A stretch of DNA of 64,000 nt from Turnera subulata (taxonomy: Eukaryota > Streptophyta > Magnoliopsida > Malpighiales > Passifloraceae). The stretch lies in the NCBI GenBank assembly GCA_028386065.3, contig JAKUCV010003298.1, positions 1 to 64,000 on the forward strand. Direction: 5' to 3'. A model generated the notes under the pieces. That model had not been told where the DNA came from. It ran no database searches and was given only the letters and a program-made list of their open reading frames with translations. This document shows positions 23,871 to 36,000 of this stretch, in pieces (position 1 is the stretch's first letter; each line of letters starts with the position of its first letter). A program made the position numbers and the translations under genes.

Positions 23871-24841
23871 AGAAAGAGAGAAGAAAACTCTTGAACGAAA
23901 AACCAAAAAATTTCCTTTTCTCTATTGGTTCTCAAAAAAATTTAATTTACGGATCAATTACATGCACCAGTCAGTGTCCAACCCAAGGGGGGCCAGGCTT
24001 ACATATTGTGTGATGCAGAGCCCACTGAACCAAACTCTATCTATCCCACCCCACTCCACCATTAACCCCCTCGATGATGATATGGTAAAGAGTGCAGGAC
24101 ACACTTCAACACAGAATACTTTGGCCTTCTAGCTAGCAAGTACAAGGCAAGGAGGACAACTTGCACAAACAAAGAAAAGAATCAGTAACACCAATGATTA
24201 GAGGAGAGACCGCTGCTGCATTTCACAAAATAAGATGAGACCACTTTTTAAACCCCACCCCCCCTAAAGAATTTGTGCAGAGAAGTCCGCATCCATTGCG
24301 AAAGGCTCAAAATGAATATCCCCCGGAGTTTTGCCTTTGCATATCAGTCAGTCCACTGTTAAACGCCTGTTCACTTTCTTATACTCCCTCAAAGATCCCT
24401 GTAACTGTATACAAATAAGAGGGTGACACCGTTGGTAATAACATCATATACATGGCCTAATGCAGTGTGCAATGTGAACATGGAACATCAAATTGTTGAA
24501 TTTAACCGTATGATCTTGTGCAAGGCTGGGCCATAATCCTCTATACCCTAATTTACAACATAAATAGATTTTTACGGGTGGGGAGAAAAAGCAGGACAAA
24601 GAACATGGTTAAACAGTTACAATAGCGAATCAAGGAACCAATAGCTGAGAGCTTGGTTGAGACAAATGTTCTCTGGGGCCTGATCTGCCAAAGTTACCTT
24701 GAATGCCTCCCGATAAAGGTAAAGATGAAGAAGAGGCTAAGACAGAACTAGGCATCCTCCTAACCAAAATATTTTACATAATATACACTCCTGTGATTAT
24801 TGCCTATGGTGGTCAGGCAATCAAGCTTGAAACTTTGCTTA
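23871..24841. other. downstream flank of the DPB-like gene
   Basis: No repeat or coding sequence recognised. The part next to 24841 must include the 3' UTR of the minus-strand DPB-like gene, but its end cannot be fixed from sequence alone. Confidence 0.5.
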
Positions 24842-27800
24842 TTAATTCTCATGCTTGACACGTGCTTTTATAATTCCAGGAAGAGGTGGTGAGGTAGGAG
24901 GCCTAACCGGCATGTCTGTCCTTTCAGGAGGAAGGACATGTTGCTGGTACATGTTGGCCATGCTAGAACTTTCACCTCCATCAGCAGCTGAATTGGGTGG
25001 TAGATCATCACTTTGAGGTCTCTCACAGAATTTCATTGCCTTGAGAACATAATTATCATCATGAAGCTCAAATGGAGTGCTGCAACCACAAGAACAAATG
25101 AAGTTAAATTGCAGTGGACAACATGAGAACTTTATCAATCAAGGAAATTCACCAACCCATATTCAGATACTCAGTATTAATTCTCTAACAAAACTGGAGT
25201 AAATTGGTTTTTAAGAATAGGGGACCTGGATCATGCATATGGCAAAGGTAAATATATTACTTGCTATAACCATCTACATAGAGACAAGAAACTGGTTGAG
25301 CTCTTACCTATTGAAATCAAAATGTACCAGCTGCATATCTTCCGATATTTCCACCTCGACTGTTGCATGAGGGCGTGTCTTCAATTTATAAATCCCAGGA
25401 AAAGAGAAAAGGAGGCATCAGCATAACATGCAACTCCAAAGTCCAGGATGGCAAACCGGGGTGAGAAAATTATATCTAACAGGGAACTGGCCTTATAACA
25501 TTTCATTTCTATACGATACAATATAATTTCTCACACTGTATATCTGAAAATGATTTGAAGCCAACTATGATCTAAAACAAAGAACAATATATGGATCCCC
25601 CATAGGGCGAATGACACATAGTAGAACTATGGCCAAGTAACTTATTAGTTTCACTACTGCTTTCGGATTTATTGGTGATTCGTGTCAGTCATGGTTAAGC
25701 TGCAACTTTTAATAAGTCCAGCATGCTGATATCAAAATCTATATGCAGGAATTGATCACACATGCATCATTTCAGTTAACAATAAGACTGAGCAATGCCT
25801 CACTGTTCATCTACAAAGATTTCTTTCATGGCTACTTGTTCATCAATAAATCATTCAAGAATCTTTATAGGCCTCAAAAGACTCCTAATTGAGGACCTCT
25901 CTATCAGATTGTGTCTTATCTCTGCAAATCTATTCCAGGACATTTTTCCAGTTATGGTCTAACCAAAGTGGGCGAAGACAGAAGTATATCAATTTTTTTA
26001 GTATTCTATACGAGAATAACTACTCTCAGGATACAAGAAAGCAATTTTATGGCTCAAGAGTTAAAGAATTCTATCCTTCAAGTGAGATCAGAAAAATTTC
26101 AACACCATTCACATACATTCCATCAGCAAACAATTGAAATTTGACCTTTACGTCCCTCTCATCACTTAACAAGGACAATTTCACAAACTATCTCTCCCAT
26201 TCACATCATGCAGTTTCATTACCAAGCCCAAGAGACCACACTGAAACAAAGCACCCTACTTGTTTGATGCATGATCAGAAATACAAAAAACTCCTGATGT
26301 GTCTTGATGTTCACAAACAAATGCATATAACGAATGTGCACAACGCTTAATGAAACATCACAAGTTCCTCCTAATTCTCCCAAGAGAAACAGCACAACAG
26401 AATACTCTGCACAGTAATAATATTGCAATTGCAATGAACAGGAGACAGATAAAGTGGATTTTTTGTCCTTCCAAACACGTGTCATCATTCAACTGAACCA
26501 ATTTAAATCCTGCATGATGACTTAACCAATCAAATGACAACACGTTTCTGGAAGTACCAAATGTAATGAAAATATGGTAGTACGAGGACCAAAATCCATG
26601 AAAGTATACTACAATGACCACATTTCAAATTCGAGGCGAGTATAGGGACCAAAAATTCAATTTATCCAAAAGGAGACTGTAGATTGTAGAGTAATATATT
26701 GGGGATGACAATTGCAATGATGATGAAGAGAAAATGGCAAAAATAACATCACACACTATCATTGTCCTTTGGTGCAACACTCGCATCATAAATACCAATC
26801 TGTATGAAATATACAAGCAAAAATGCACCAAAAAGCCATCACGATTTTATAAGGCAAATTTCAGACATGGTAAACATAAAATATACCCCAAAGCAAGCTG
26901 GCAGCAACAAAGTCAATTAGTCATTCCTTCAATTAACACCCACCAATTAGAGTTTCAAAAGGGGTAGGTAATAAACTTCAGCATTTTTTAAAAATAAATT
27001 CTCAAATAACCTGAATCTAAAACTTTTAGGTTAAAAACACAGTGGATTTACCGGTGCATGCAAAAAAAAAAAAAACTTAAAAAGAAAGTTTACCTGAACT
27101 AGTATAAAAGGTAGGGATACACCCCCACTAGGCATATTTCCTGCACTGTATAACTGCTCATTCCGTTTTATCAAGTTCCGAAGACCTACAAACTTTCATT
27201 GAATAAGAAAAGAAGTCAGTAGCTGAATATTGACCAACTACACACTTCAATAAAAACACCAATTAATCCCACCCTAAATGCATGCATCAAGCAACCGTAT
27301 CCAAATTATGATAGAATAGGTCTTACCTGTTCCTCCAGTTCTTGCAAATATGCAGCTTTCTTTTCAATCCTGCTTTTCAGACCAAGGCGCTCACCCTGCA
27401 GTTGGCAGAATCCGGAGTTGAATAAGCTCAAGTTAGATCCATCAAAATTTGCTAAAGTTACTTCACTTGATACAATAGGCTTTACATGCACAAGTACACC
27501 CATACCTTCAGTTCTTGAATATCACTCAGGCTTGTTCGAGGGAGACCTTTCCATTGTATCTCCTTTTTATCCTTAGATATGATGTCCAAAGCCATGAGGA
27601 CATTCAGGGCATCATATACTCTTCTCCGTATGTTTTTCTCATCATACTGTTGCTGCGAAGGAAAAGAGAGGTTAAGCACAGTAGCATACCATCTAACTCT
27701 TGCAATCAAAGATATATGAAAATGGATCACCTATTTAATAGTAGAATAACAAATTCCCTTAGTGAAGAGAAGGTACCTGATCCGGGGCTGCTACACTGTT

Positions 27801-29443
27801 GCTAGGATCAGCAAACTCTGCCACAAGTTCATCTGCCACCTGAAATTTACTCCAAATTCAGGTCTATCTATATGCTTATCAGAAGATTGTGACAAGCAAT
27901 AAAAGAAGAATTGATTAAGATATCTATTAAACGCCAGTTAAAAATGAATGCGCTCATTCATGGAGGAGGAAGTGCTATCCTTAAGAATATCAAGACAATG
28001 AATGGGACAATCAACCAAGCAGTCTATCAGCATACCCAAGAAAAATAAGGGTTCAGTTTTATTGCAATATGAGGAAACACATCTAGTATAAGATCAAAAT
28101 GATGAGGAAACTAGGTCATAAACAAATTAAGGAGGGAACGTTTGGCCTTATAAACGAAGCAGGCCATAGTACCCATAAGAAACATTCCAAACATGATTAC
28201 TAAGCGCACACTAGGCCTGCCATGATGAACCATAAAATACAGCTTCCACGGAGAATAACTTCTGGACAGTTAACTTCTACAGAGAATAAATTATTCTGAC
28301 TTGGATCATCTAAGCGTTGTTGTGTTGTATCAGACACCAGTTATAAACTACCAGCATGGTATTGCAAATTAAAGCTACAAAAATCAGAGCATTCTCAAGC
28401 TTTGTTATCCCTGAGAAAATAAGCATCATCTTAATATGAGAAAAGATTTTAAGGTCAAAGTAGGAGTGATCAAACCACGACGACATAACTTATAGCAATA
28501 AATAAGAACTAGGGTTCATTTGGAGGAATAATTAAAATGCAACTTCAAAAAAATATGTATATACATATAAAGAAAAGAAAGAATGGCTGTAAGAAACCAG
28601 CTGACCTCATTATAAGTAGTAGTTCCTTTGCTTTCGACTTTTTCGCACACTGCAAGCGACCAGAAAAACAGACATTTGAGTGAGGCAAAGAGCAGCAGAA
28701 ATACATCTAGTGAAGGACAACATTAGCTCAAAAAGAAAAACTACAACATTATAATGAATTTGTCCACAGAAATTGTTAACTATGGATAAGGTAATGAAAG
28801 AGAAGGTATCAGAAATGGAATACCTTTCATACTAAATTGGCGAAGCCCTCTACCACTCTTATCAGCCCCGACAGCCCGTTGACCTCTCTTTTTCTTCTTG
28901 TTACTGTTCATAAACCCACAATAAATTAAACACGAGCCAGACTAAAAACACAAAATGAAACAGACACACACAAAGCAATAGATCATCCATACATACAATC
29001 AGTAATCATACAAACAAAAGTAAGGTTATAAATAAATTTTTTAAAATATATATATATATATATATGACAGCAAAACCTCAAATCACTAAGAAGAAGAAGA
29101 ATTACGCAGACAAAAAGCTAGTAAAGAGACAAATCAGCATTACTAATCAAACAAGTAATGAAAGTAATAGGGAAAGGACTGACGCGGCGGCATCTTGGGT
29201 GGCGGCGTCGTCGTCGGCATGGATGTCGAGATGGTTGAGGCGGATGTAGGCGTTGTTGTCGGCGGTGGCGGGGGTGGCGACGGCCTGCTCGCTGCGGCTG
29301 GAAGGGGAGCCGACGCTGCCGCTGGTGGAGACGGATTGGCCGGAGACCCAGGAGGCGGCGGCTCTAGGGGCGGAGGCCGGGTGGTGGTGGTTGCTGCTGC
29401 TCTTGTGCACATCTTCCTGGTGGACCCCGCCACCAGTTCCCAT
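24842..29443 (-). CDS. DPB: DPB-like E2F dimerization partner, nine coding exons
   Basis: DP proteins pair with E2F in the nucleus and bind promoters of S-phase genes. Coding exons (minus): 29443-29184, 28903-28824, 28649-28606, 27839-27777, 27652-27506, 27395-27327, 27192-27094, 25378-25308, 25079-24842 (TAA). All introns are GT-AG, and the exons sum to 1071 nt, i.e. 356 residues with no internal stop. Residues 34-51 read [18 protein letters not shown], as in Arabidopsis DPB rather than DPA. KKKKR at 89-93 is a likely nuclear signal. The winged-helix domain spans ~100-187 with [11 protein letters not shown] at 158-168. Residues ~188-235 form the heptad-rich dimerization helix. [13 protein letters not shown] (265-277) and [10 protein letters not shown] belong to the conserved DP C-terminal half. 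Intron 7 (25379-27093) is longest. The gene looks intact despite its TE-rich setting. The start is the first ATG before the conserved N-terminus. Confidence 0.95.
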
Positions 29444-29845
29444 CTAAACGAGAAAAATAAAAATAACCGTCAAAGTCGTCGTTTCGCTCCTCTCCCCTCC
29501 GTCGCGTTGTTCTATGTTATTTAATTTTATTTTCTGGGGGAGGGTGTGGAGTAGGAGGATGGGAGAATCGGTTAATAGTGTGGTTTTGTTTTTCTTTGGT
29601 TTGTGTGTGTGTGTGTGTTAGGTAGGTTAGTTATGGAATTGTGGGTGATGCTGTTGTGTTTTGTTGTTGTGTTGAGTAGAAGGAGGATAGTGGTGGCGTT
29701 GTAATCTGAGGAGGAGGACGAGGAGGAGGAGTGGGTTGGACGACGAGGTGGGCGAAGCTTTGGGTTGGGGGAATAGGGGGAAATTTGAGGGTTTGGTAAG
29801 TTTTTTTGTCCCCTTTTTCAATTCCCCGCTTTTTTTTAATTATTA
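29444..29845 (-). promoter_or_regulatory. DPB: upstream region of DPB-like gene
   Basis: Only ~400 bp separate the start codon from a Helitron end at 29846. On the minus strand it is C/T- and CCTCCTCC-rich near 29710-29740, with a (GT)n tract at 29600-29618 on the plus strand. I could not place a TATA box or a perfect E2F site. It should hold the 5' UTR and core promoter. Confidence 0.45.
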
Positions 29846-29918
29846 CTAATTTTTGTGCACGTGGATGCACGATATTATCTTTAAAAATTATGATGAACAT
29901 GAGTATTTTTAAAATATA

Positions 29919-30251
29919 ATTTAAATAATAATTATTTATACTAACATTCACCAATAATAATAAAATGATAATATTGTTTTGATGAAAAATTAATAATTTA
30001 TCGTTCAAATATTAATTATAATAATAATTTAATCTTTTTCCTTCTTAATCTTCTTCAGAACCAGTTGTACGTAGTTGTCTTCGTTTTCGATACAGACGAT
30101 GCTTCTTTCTTTTTTTCTTTTTTTTCCAATAAACTTGCATTTCCAACTTCTATATCATTTTGTTCTTTAGCAATTGCCTTTCGCACTTCCTCTGCAACAA
30201 ATCGTCCATTTTGCCTCTCCGAGTCGTTTGTTTTGTTCGTCCTTACTAAGA
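29919..30251. repeat. direct duplication inside Helitron, unit 1
   Basis: Matches 30409-30765 almost base for base (TTAAATAATAATTATTTATA to CGTCCTTACTAAG), with a short ATAATAGTAG expansion in unit 2. On the minus strand both copies encode the same Lys/Glu-rich C-terminal piece of the RPA-like frame. Confidence 0.85.
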
Positions 30252-31330
30252 AAATGTATTCTTCATCTTGACAATTAATCAGCTTTTCCTTTTGTTGCTT
30301 TGCTTACAAAATAGATACTCATATTTGTAAATTTCTATTTAAAAATATATCAGTCTTTACTTATCATTCATTATTTACCTCATCTCCTAATAATTTATAC
30401 TAATAATTATTTAAATAATAATTATTTATACTAACATTCACCAATAATAATAAAATGATAATATTGTTTTGATGAAAAATTAATAACTTATCGTTCAAAT
30501 ATTAATTATAATAATAGTAGTATATAAGCTAATAATAATAATTTAATCTTTTTCCTTCTTAATCTTCTTCAGAACCAATTGTACGTAGTTGTCTTCATTT
30601 TCGATACAGACGATGCTTCTTTCTTTTTTTCTTTTTTTTCCAATAAACTTGCATTTCCAACTTCTATATCATTTTGTTCTTCAGCAATTGCCTTTCGCAC
30701 TTCCTCTGCAACAAATCGTCCATTTTGCCTCTCCGAGTCGTTTGTTTTGTTCGTCCTTACTAAGATAAGTCATTATTTAATTTTTATAATGCTCATACCT
30801 TGGTTTATATTCATCATATCCGTTGTATTTTTCTGCTTCACATCGCACTTTGTTGTCTACAACATCTATTTTCTTTCCACACCTTTTGCATGCATTATAC
30901 CATGGTTTTTCTTTATTTGTCACCTTTGTAATTTTAGCTTGGAATAAATAATAAATGACCTATATACATCCAATATTTTGGTTAATTCAAAACAAATATT
31001 ATTATGAAAGTATATATATTAACATTATTCAACTTATATACTTACCTTTATTGTTGTTGCACTACTCATGGTCTTTATATTGCATATTATAAATTTGGCT
31101 GCATCTCTCATCCTTTTTTTTTTTTTGGTTGTTGTTTAATCTGAATATCTTCTTTTTGTCTTCTCCCAAGCGTGTTTTTGAAAAATTAGTATATATTTTT
31201 TCCCAATGTCATTTTTAATTCAAACAGATAATACACTTACCACTCTTGAATATGGATAGCTTCTTGTATCTTGGGATTTATCATGATGGTTGTGCTATAG
31301 GCTGTTGGTAGTTGGAGCATGCCTGAGAGT
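30060..31330 (-). pseudogene. RPA70-like OB-fold gene, C-terminal exons
   Basis: Minus-strand pieces from right to left: a segment with INPKIQEAIHIQEW (~31310-31245); MRDAAKFIICNIKTMSS ending at a donor (~31105-31045); ITKVTNKEKPWYNACKRCGKK, the zinc-finger-like OB-fold C of RPA1 proteins (~30940-30800); and a Lys/Glu-rich tail (30775-30585, repeated at 30260-30060). RPA-like proteins bind single-stranded DNA and are standard Helitron passengers in plants. The gene is split by the LTR at 31359-33171 and has no complete frame. Confidence 0.65.
30409..30765. repeat. direct duplication inside Helitron, unit 2
   Basis: Second copy of 29919-30251. The minus-strand frame runs on rightward from here into the zinc-finger-like exon (30780-30950), so this copy is the one in original context and unit 1 is the extra copy. 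Confidence 0.8.
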
Positions 31331-31358
31331 TAAATATTAATTTCACAGTTAATATATT

Positions 31359-33170
31359 GTGAGAACCCGATCCAAAATTGGTTTGAGCCTTCTTACCTAT
31401 TCCTTTCACCTTCTTCCTTGGTAGGGGCGGATCAAAAAATTTCTATTAGGGGAGGCCAAATTTGTAAGACTAAATTTTAGGAGGGGCCAAAACTATACAG
31501 ATTAACACAAATGAGGGTAAATGCAGCAAAAAGATATGGAAAAGGCAGCAATAGAGTATCGAACTCGCGTCCCTTCGGTCAACTACAGCACATCCTACCA
31601 CAAGCCAGCTTCAAGTATGCGTTCATATATTACCATATATATATTTGTTTGGATCTTGGGGGGGCCTGGGCCCCTGCTTGCCCCCTAGATCCGCCCCTGT
31701 TCCTCGGGTCAATCCCATGTCATTGGAGCCGCCACCCAAATTTTATTAAGGACAAAACTTGGAAAAAACCTCATATGACTTCTTCAGGCAACATGGTCAT
31801 GGCAAACCAAAGACATGGGATCAGGGGTTCGTCATGGATGGGAAGGTGTTAGGCACCCACCCATGTTGGGCCGAAACTTTGTGCAATTGAAGAGAATATG
31901 TGCGCCTTGTGCAAGTGTGCAAGTGTGGAAAATAAAAGAAAGAGGGGGAGAAGAAGATTTGGCTTGCATCCCATTGTGAAACCGAGACTACCTACGTACC
32001 CGAGTGATCGGGGTCAAAGCCACGTAGTTCTAATCATGGCACTAATCGGTCACTTACATCATCAAAAGCATCAGCATATAATCAGCAATAATCAATCAAA
32101 GAGAGTTTAGTGTTACCTCTGGTAGCCCTCCTCTAGCTCCTTGTAATGAGTTGAGTTCTACACCCACCTTCTTACCACTTCTAAGCTCAATGGTTGATCC
32201 CCTTCTTGAATCCTCCTTATTGGACTACTACTGGTGCCTCCCACTAAATTTTTCCAGAGTTTCTCCCTAAAAATATATTTCTAAGAGTGGAGAAGTAGAG
32301 TTTCTCCAAGCAATAAAAGTTTATGAGTGAGTATGTGAGAAAAATTATGTCTCCTTTGAAATGTGAGTGAGGGGTTCTATTTATAGTGCTCTGGGAAGCC
32401 TAGGAGCGTGGACCTGCTTAATGGTGAAGATTACGCCCGAAAATCTGGTCCAAAACCGCGTAGGATCGAAAAAAGAAACAAAATCGGAGATTTGGGGCTT
32501 CACTGGGCATACATGACCGCCATGGCCGGCGGTCATCCAGCGGTCTACGTGCCACCCGTTCTTTCCATTTCCGGACCCAAATTCCCCTGATTTACCTCTG
32601 ATTGATCTTGCCGCGAAATCATTCCCTAATCAACCCAGAATCACTCCATTTACTTGATTATCACTCCCCAAAATCATTCTATAATCAAATTATTACACAT
32701 TAACACCCATTTTAAGCACAATCATACCCAAAACACAAAACCTTAATTAAGGATGACTTAATTCTGATTTTCCATGAAAATTATAGCCAAATTAACTTGC
32801 AAGAAATGTGTTAGTGGGCTGGATAAACTATGGAGAATTCATTAACTTGGATCCATAAACCCATTCATAACCCAAGAATAAATCATCTCAATATAATTGG
32901 GTTAAAAACAACTAAAAGAGCCCAAGCAATAAAAAGAAATGTATTTTACTATAAATAAATCTTATTATATATTTTATCCTAAGATTAAATCATCTCATTA
33001 ATCCTGAGGTTTAAATGCATAACGGTTTAGATTATCAAGATACATTAATTTTACTAAGTTAAATTATCATCATGCCTTAACTCAAAGTCAAATCATCTCA
33101 TTAACCTTAAGTTTAAGCATGTTTGGAATCTAATTTTAGTAAAATGTTCATGGGTCAAATTTGGGTGTTC

Positions 33171-33171
<1 letters not shown>
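31359..33171 (-). mobile_element. Tat-type solo LTR (copy 2) with nested MITE
   Basis: Starts TGTGAGAACCCGATCC and ends GGGTCAAATTTGGGTGTTCA, as in the LTR at 41373-42977. TATAT occurs on both sides (31354-31358 and 33172-33176); the right flank is a TA microsatellite, so this duplication is suggestive only. It carries ATGACCGCC / GGCGGTCAT arms at 32513-32536 around ATGGCC, identical to those at 42260-42283. No internal region is attached. Confidence 0.8.
31422..31699. mobile_element. hAT-type MITE, 278 bp
   Basis: Terminal inverted repeats TAGGGGCGGATC and GATCCGCCCCTG (11 of 12 pair). It is bracketed by 8-bp flanks TTCCTTGG (31414-31421) and TTCCTCGG (31700-31707), the hAT duplication length with one mismatch. 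It interrupts the Tat LTR. There is no coding capacity. Confidence 0.8.
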
Positions 33172-33214
<43 letters not shown>

Positions 33215-35477
33215 AATGCTTCCAATCAAATTTTGTAAATTATTTACCGTTATATTGTCCTATTTTGATGTCTGATATTGCAATGACTTGGTATTTTTCT
33301 TCTTTTTCATATAATTTTTGACCCTCCTGCTCCGCCATATCACCCCATAGGATTAGTATTAATTGTTCATTCCTAAATATAAAACGATTGTTAGTATTAA
33401 ATTAAAATAAATATTATAGGTATAAGCTATTATAAGTAATTTGAATTTTTTTCTTACTTTTCATTCATCAATATCAATTCTCTTCTTTGGCTCTGGTTTG
33501 TACCTGTTTGGTGCTTCACCTTGATCACAATTCCTAATAAGTCTATTTGAAGACATTATTGAATAGTTAGATTGTTTAATTAAATATAATTGTATAAATT
33601 AATGAGTGTTTTTTATGCTAAGCTTGTCTTCTTCTCTTCTTCACTTGTTCTTCAATAAGATGACAGTGTTGTTAAGTAAAGTTTCATTTTTTTCTTGGCT
33701 CATATTTTTGTTCTTCTCACCGGGCGTTTTTTGTAACTTTGGCAGATTTTCCAACAAGAGTTCAAGGATATATATATCATGGCAAGGGCTTAACAACTGT
33801 GTATGAGTTTTGTAGGAAACCAGGTCGGTTTGATTTTGTTAGTATTTTTTTTTGTAGCGTTTCTGACTTAGGCGGTGGGGTGTCTTTATCTTCTCTATTA
33901 TGTCTTTGTTCTGCCTTTGCAGTAGATTATGGTTTTTGAACTTTACATTTGATGAAATCCCTCTTTTTTCTTTTTCTCAATACATTTCATGATGGTACAT
34001 ATCACTTGGAAAGCAGGAACGCTTGCTAGGGTTGCTTGCTTTTACTTAAATGCTTTTACAAAGCTTTTTAATTTTTCCAATCGGTCTTTTTTTTTAATTG
34101 ATTTTTCATAAAAGCACCAGATATGAACATGTTGTTGCAAAGAAAGAAAAGATATATTTTATCTCCGGCTCATGCTATGCGTGGTTTTTATTCACATTTG
34201 TGCTGTTGCATTCTAAAAGCCGCTGTACTTTGACTTTTTAGCAAACATATTATATTCTCAGTCCTTATTTACTGCATTCTAGATCAGATGTGGATGTCTA
34301 CGTACCTTTTTGAAGTTCCAGGAGAGGCTATGATAGTATCTTGATATGTTCTTCACTTTGTTTGTGGTGTTTGAGGCTTCTTCTCCACTTTAATTTTGTC
34401 GATATTGATAGTCTTTTTTTTTCTTTAATTTTTTTGGCTTCTTAACAGGTTTCCACATTCTAATCTCCAGCCCCAAATATCTCGTTGTATTGGTCCCTAT
34501 ATCAATGATTGTAGTTGCTCAAGATTCATTTATTATTTTCCAGTGGTACAACTCATTCAGTTAGTTTAGCTTTCTCATCTACTTATTTTTTCAAGTGCCA
34601 CACCAAAATTTGGAGATGTGGTTTTTCCCTTGAGTCGTTTTTTCCGTGATTTAGGAAAAGCTCGAGTTAACACAAAGTAACTGTTGGGCCGAGAATTATT
34701 GTACAATAGAAAATTTTGAAAAATGCTACGGGGTAATCCATTCCGAAATTTTATGAATAGTTTTAGTAGTTTATTGAAAAATCTTAAAAAACATATAGTC
34801 AAAATAGCCAAATTTTAAAAATTCAATCATCAGGTCAGGTCGATAGTGAAAATTGACAGAAAAAAATAACAATATGTGAGAAACATAAATTCGAGATAGC
34901 CTAATCGTATGGATTCTGATATATATTCTGGAAATTCTTATTATGAGGATAAACTAAAGGAGATATTTATCAGTTTTGGAAAAGATAAGTAAAGTAAATT
35001 AATTATCATAAAATAATATAATTTGTGTTAAAATATTTAGATCCAACAAACCATATGTCGTTTAACTTTTGAATTCTATCCTATACAATATTATATCCCT
35101 CAATTTGCCATATGCTCTATGTATTATGTATCAAATTAATTTATCTCCTTCAGTCATGAATTCAATTTTTTTTGAAGTGATTATTATTTATAGTAAGATT
35201 TCAAAGTGGTAATCCTCAATTTGCGATATGCTCTATGCATTATGTATAAAATTAAATTCTCTCATTCAGTCATGAATTCAAATTTATTTGTTAAGTGATT
35301 ATTATTTATAGTAGGATTCATTGGTGGTAATCCAATGAGGTTAGGAGTTTTGAGTTATTTCTAATGGGGACGTTGATATTTTCGTGATGACAATTAAGCC
35401 ATTAATTTAAATATATATTAAAATACGTAGGGGTATTTTAGTATTTCAATTTCGTAAGTTTTTGTGACTTCGTGCTT
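33051..35477. repeat. 2.4-kb tandem duplication, unit 1
   Basis: Matches 35478-37917 over its full length with scattered substitutions. The unit starts within the last ~120 bp of the Tat LTR and ends ~16 bp short of the Helitron 5' terminus. The duplication therefore happened after the LTR had inserted into the Helitron. A (TA)n(GT)n tract at 33172-33214 differs in length from that in unit 2. Confidence 0.9.
33200..33560 (-). pseudogene. RPA70-like exons (unit 1)
   Basis: Minus strand: an exon starting MSSNRLIRNCDQGEAPNRYK (~33558-33470), then RNEQLILILWGDMAEQEG and VIAISDIKIGQYNGK (~33375-33215), which match OB-fold strands of RPA70 (LWGDLAE, IKVGDFNGK types). A stop follows the second block. 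The partner exons lie at 30060-31330 beyond the LTR. Confidence 0.65.
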
Positions 35478-35598
35478 AATTCTACTAAGTTAAATTCTCA
35501 TCATGCCTTAACTTAAAGTCAAATCATCTCATTAACCTTAAGTTTAAGCATGTTTGGAATCTAATTTTAGTAAAATGTTCATGGGTCAAATTTAGGTG

Positions 35599-35602
<4 letters not shown>

Positions 35603-35657
<55 letters not shown>
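35603..35657. repeat. (TA)n microsatellite
   Basis: About 27 TA units at the LTR/Helitron junction of duplication unit 2. The equivalent site in unit 1 is a shorter (TA)n followed by (GT)n. Confidence 0.9.
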
Positions 35658-35658
<1 letters not shown>

Positions 35659-36000
35659 GCTTCCAATCAAATTTTGTAAATTGTTTACCGTTATATTGTC
35701 CTATTTTGATGTCTGATATTGTAATGACTTGGTATTTATCTTCTTTTTCATATAATTTTTTACCCTCCTGCTCCGCCATATCAACATATAGGATTAGTGT
35801 TAATTGTTCATTCCTGAATATAAAACGATTGTTAGTATTAAATTAAAATAAATATTATAGGTATAAACTATTATAAGTAATTTGAATTTTTTTCTTACTT
35901 TTCATTCATCAATATCAATTCTCTTCTTTGGCTCTAGTTTGTACCCGTTTGGTGCTTCACCTTGATCACAATTTCTAATAAGTCTATTTGAAGACATTAT
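35640..36000 (-). pseudogene. RPA70-like exons (unit 2)
   Basis: Duplicate of the exons at 33200-33560, with the same WGDMAEQEG-type block altered by a few substitutions. No longer connected to a full gene. Confidence 0.65.

Noticed and set aside
25889..26967. Short plus-strand frames in the 1.7-kb region
   Set aside because: They lie in DPB intron 7 and show no similarity I recognise.
29195..29524. Plus-strand Gly-rich frame
   Set aside because: Antisense of DPB exon 1 (GC-rich, Ser/Ala-coding).
30065..30947. Plus-strand Phe/Ser-rich frames
   Set aside because: Shadows of the minus-strand RPA-like C-terminal exons.
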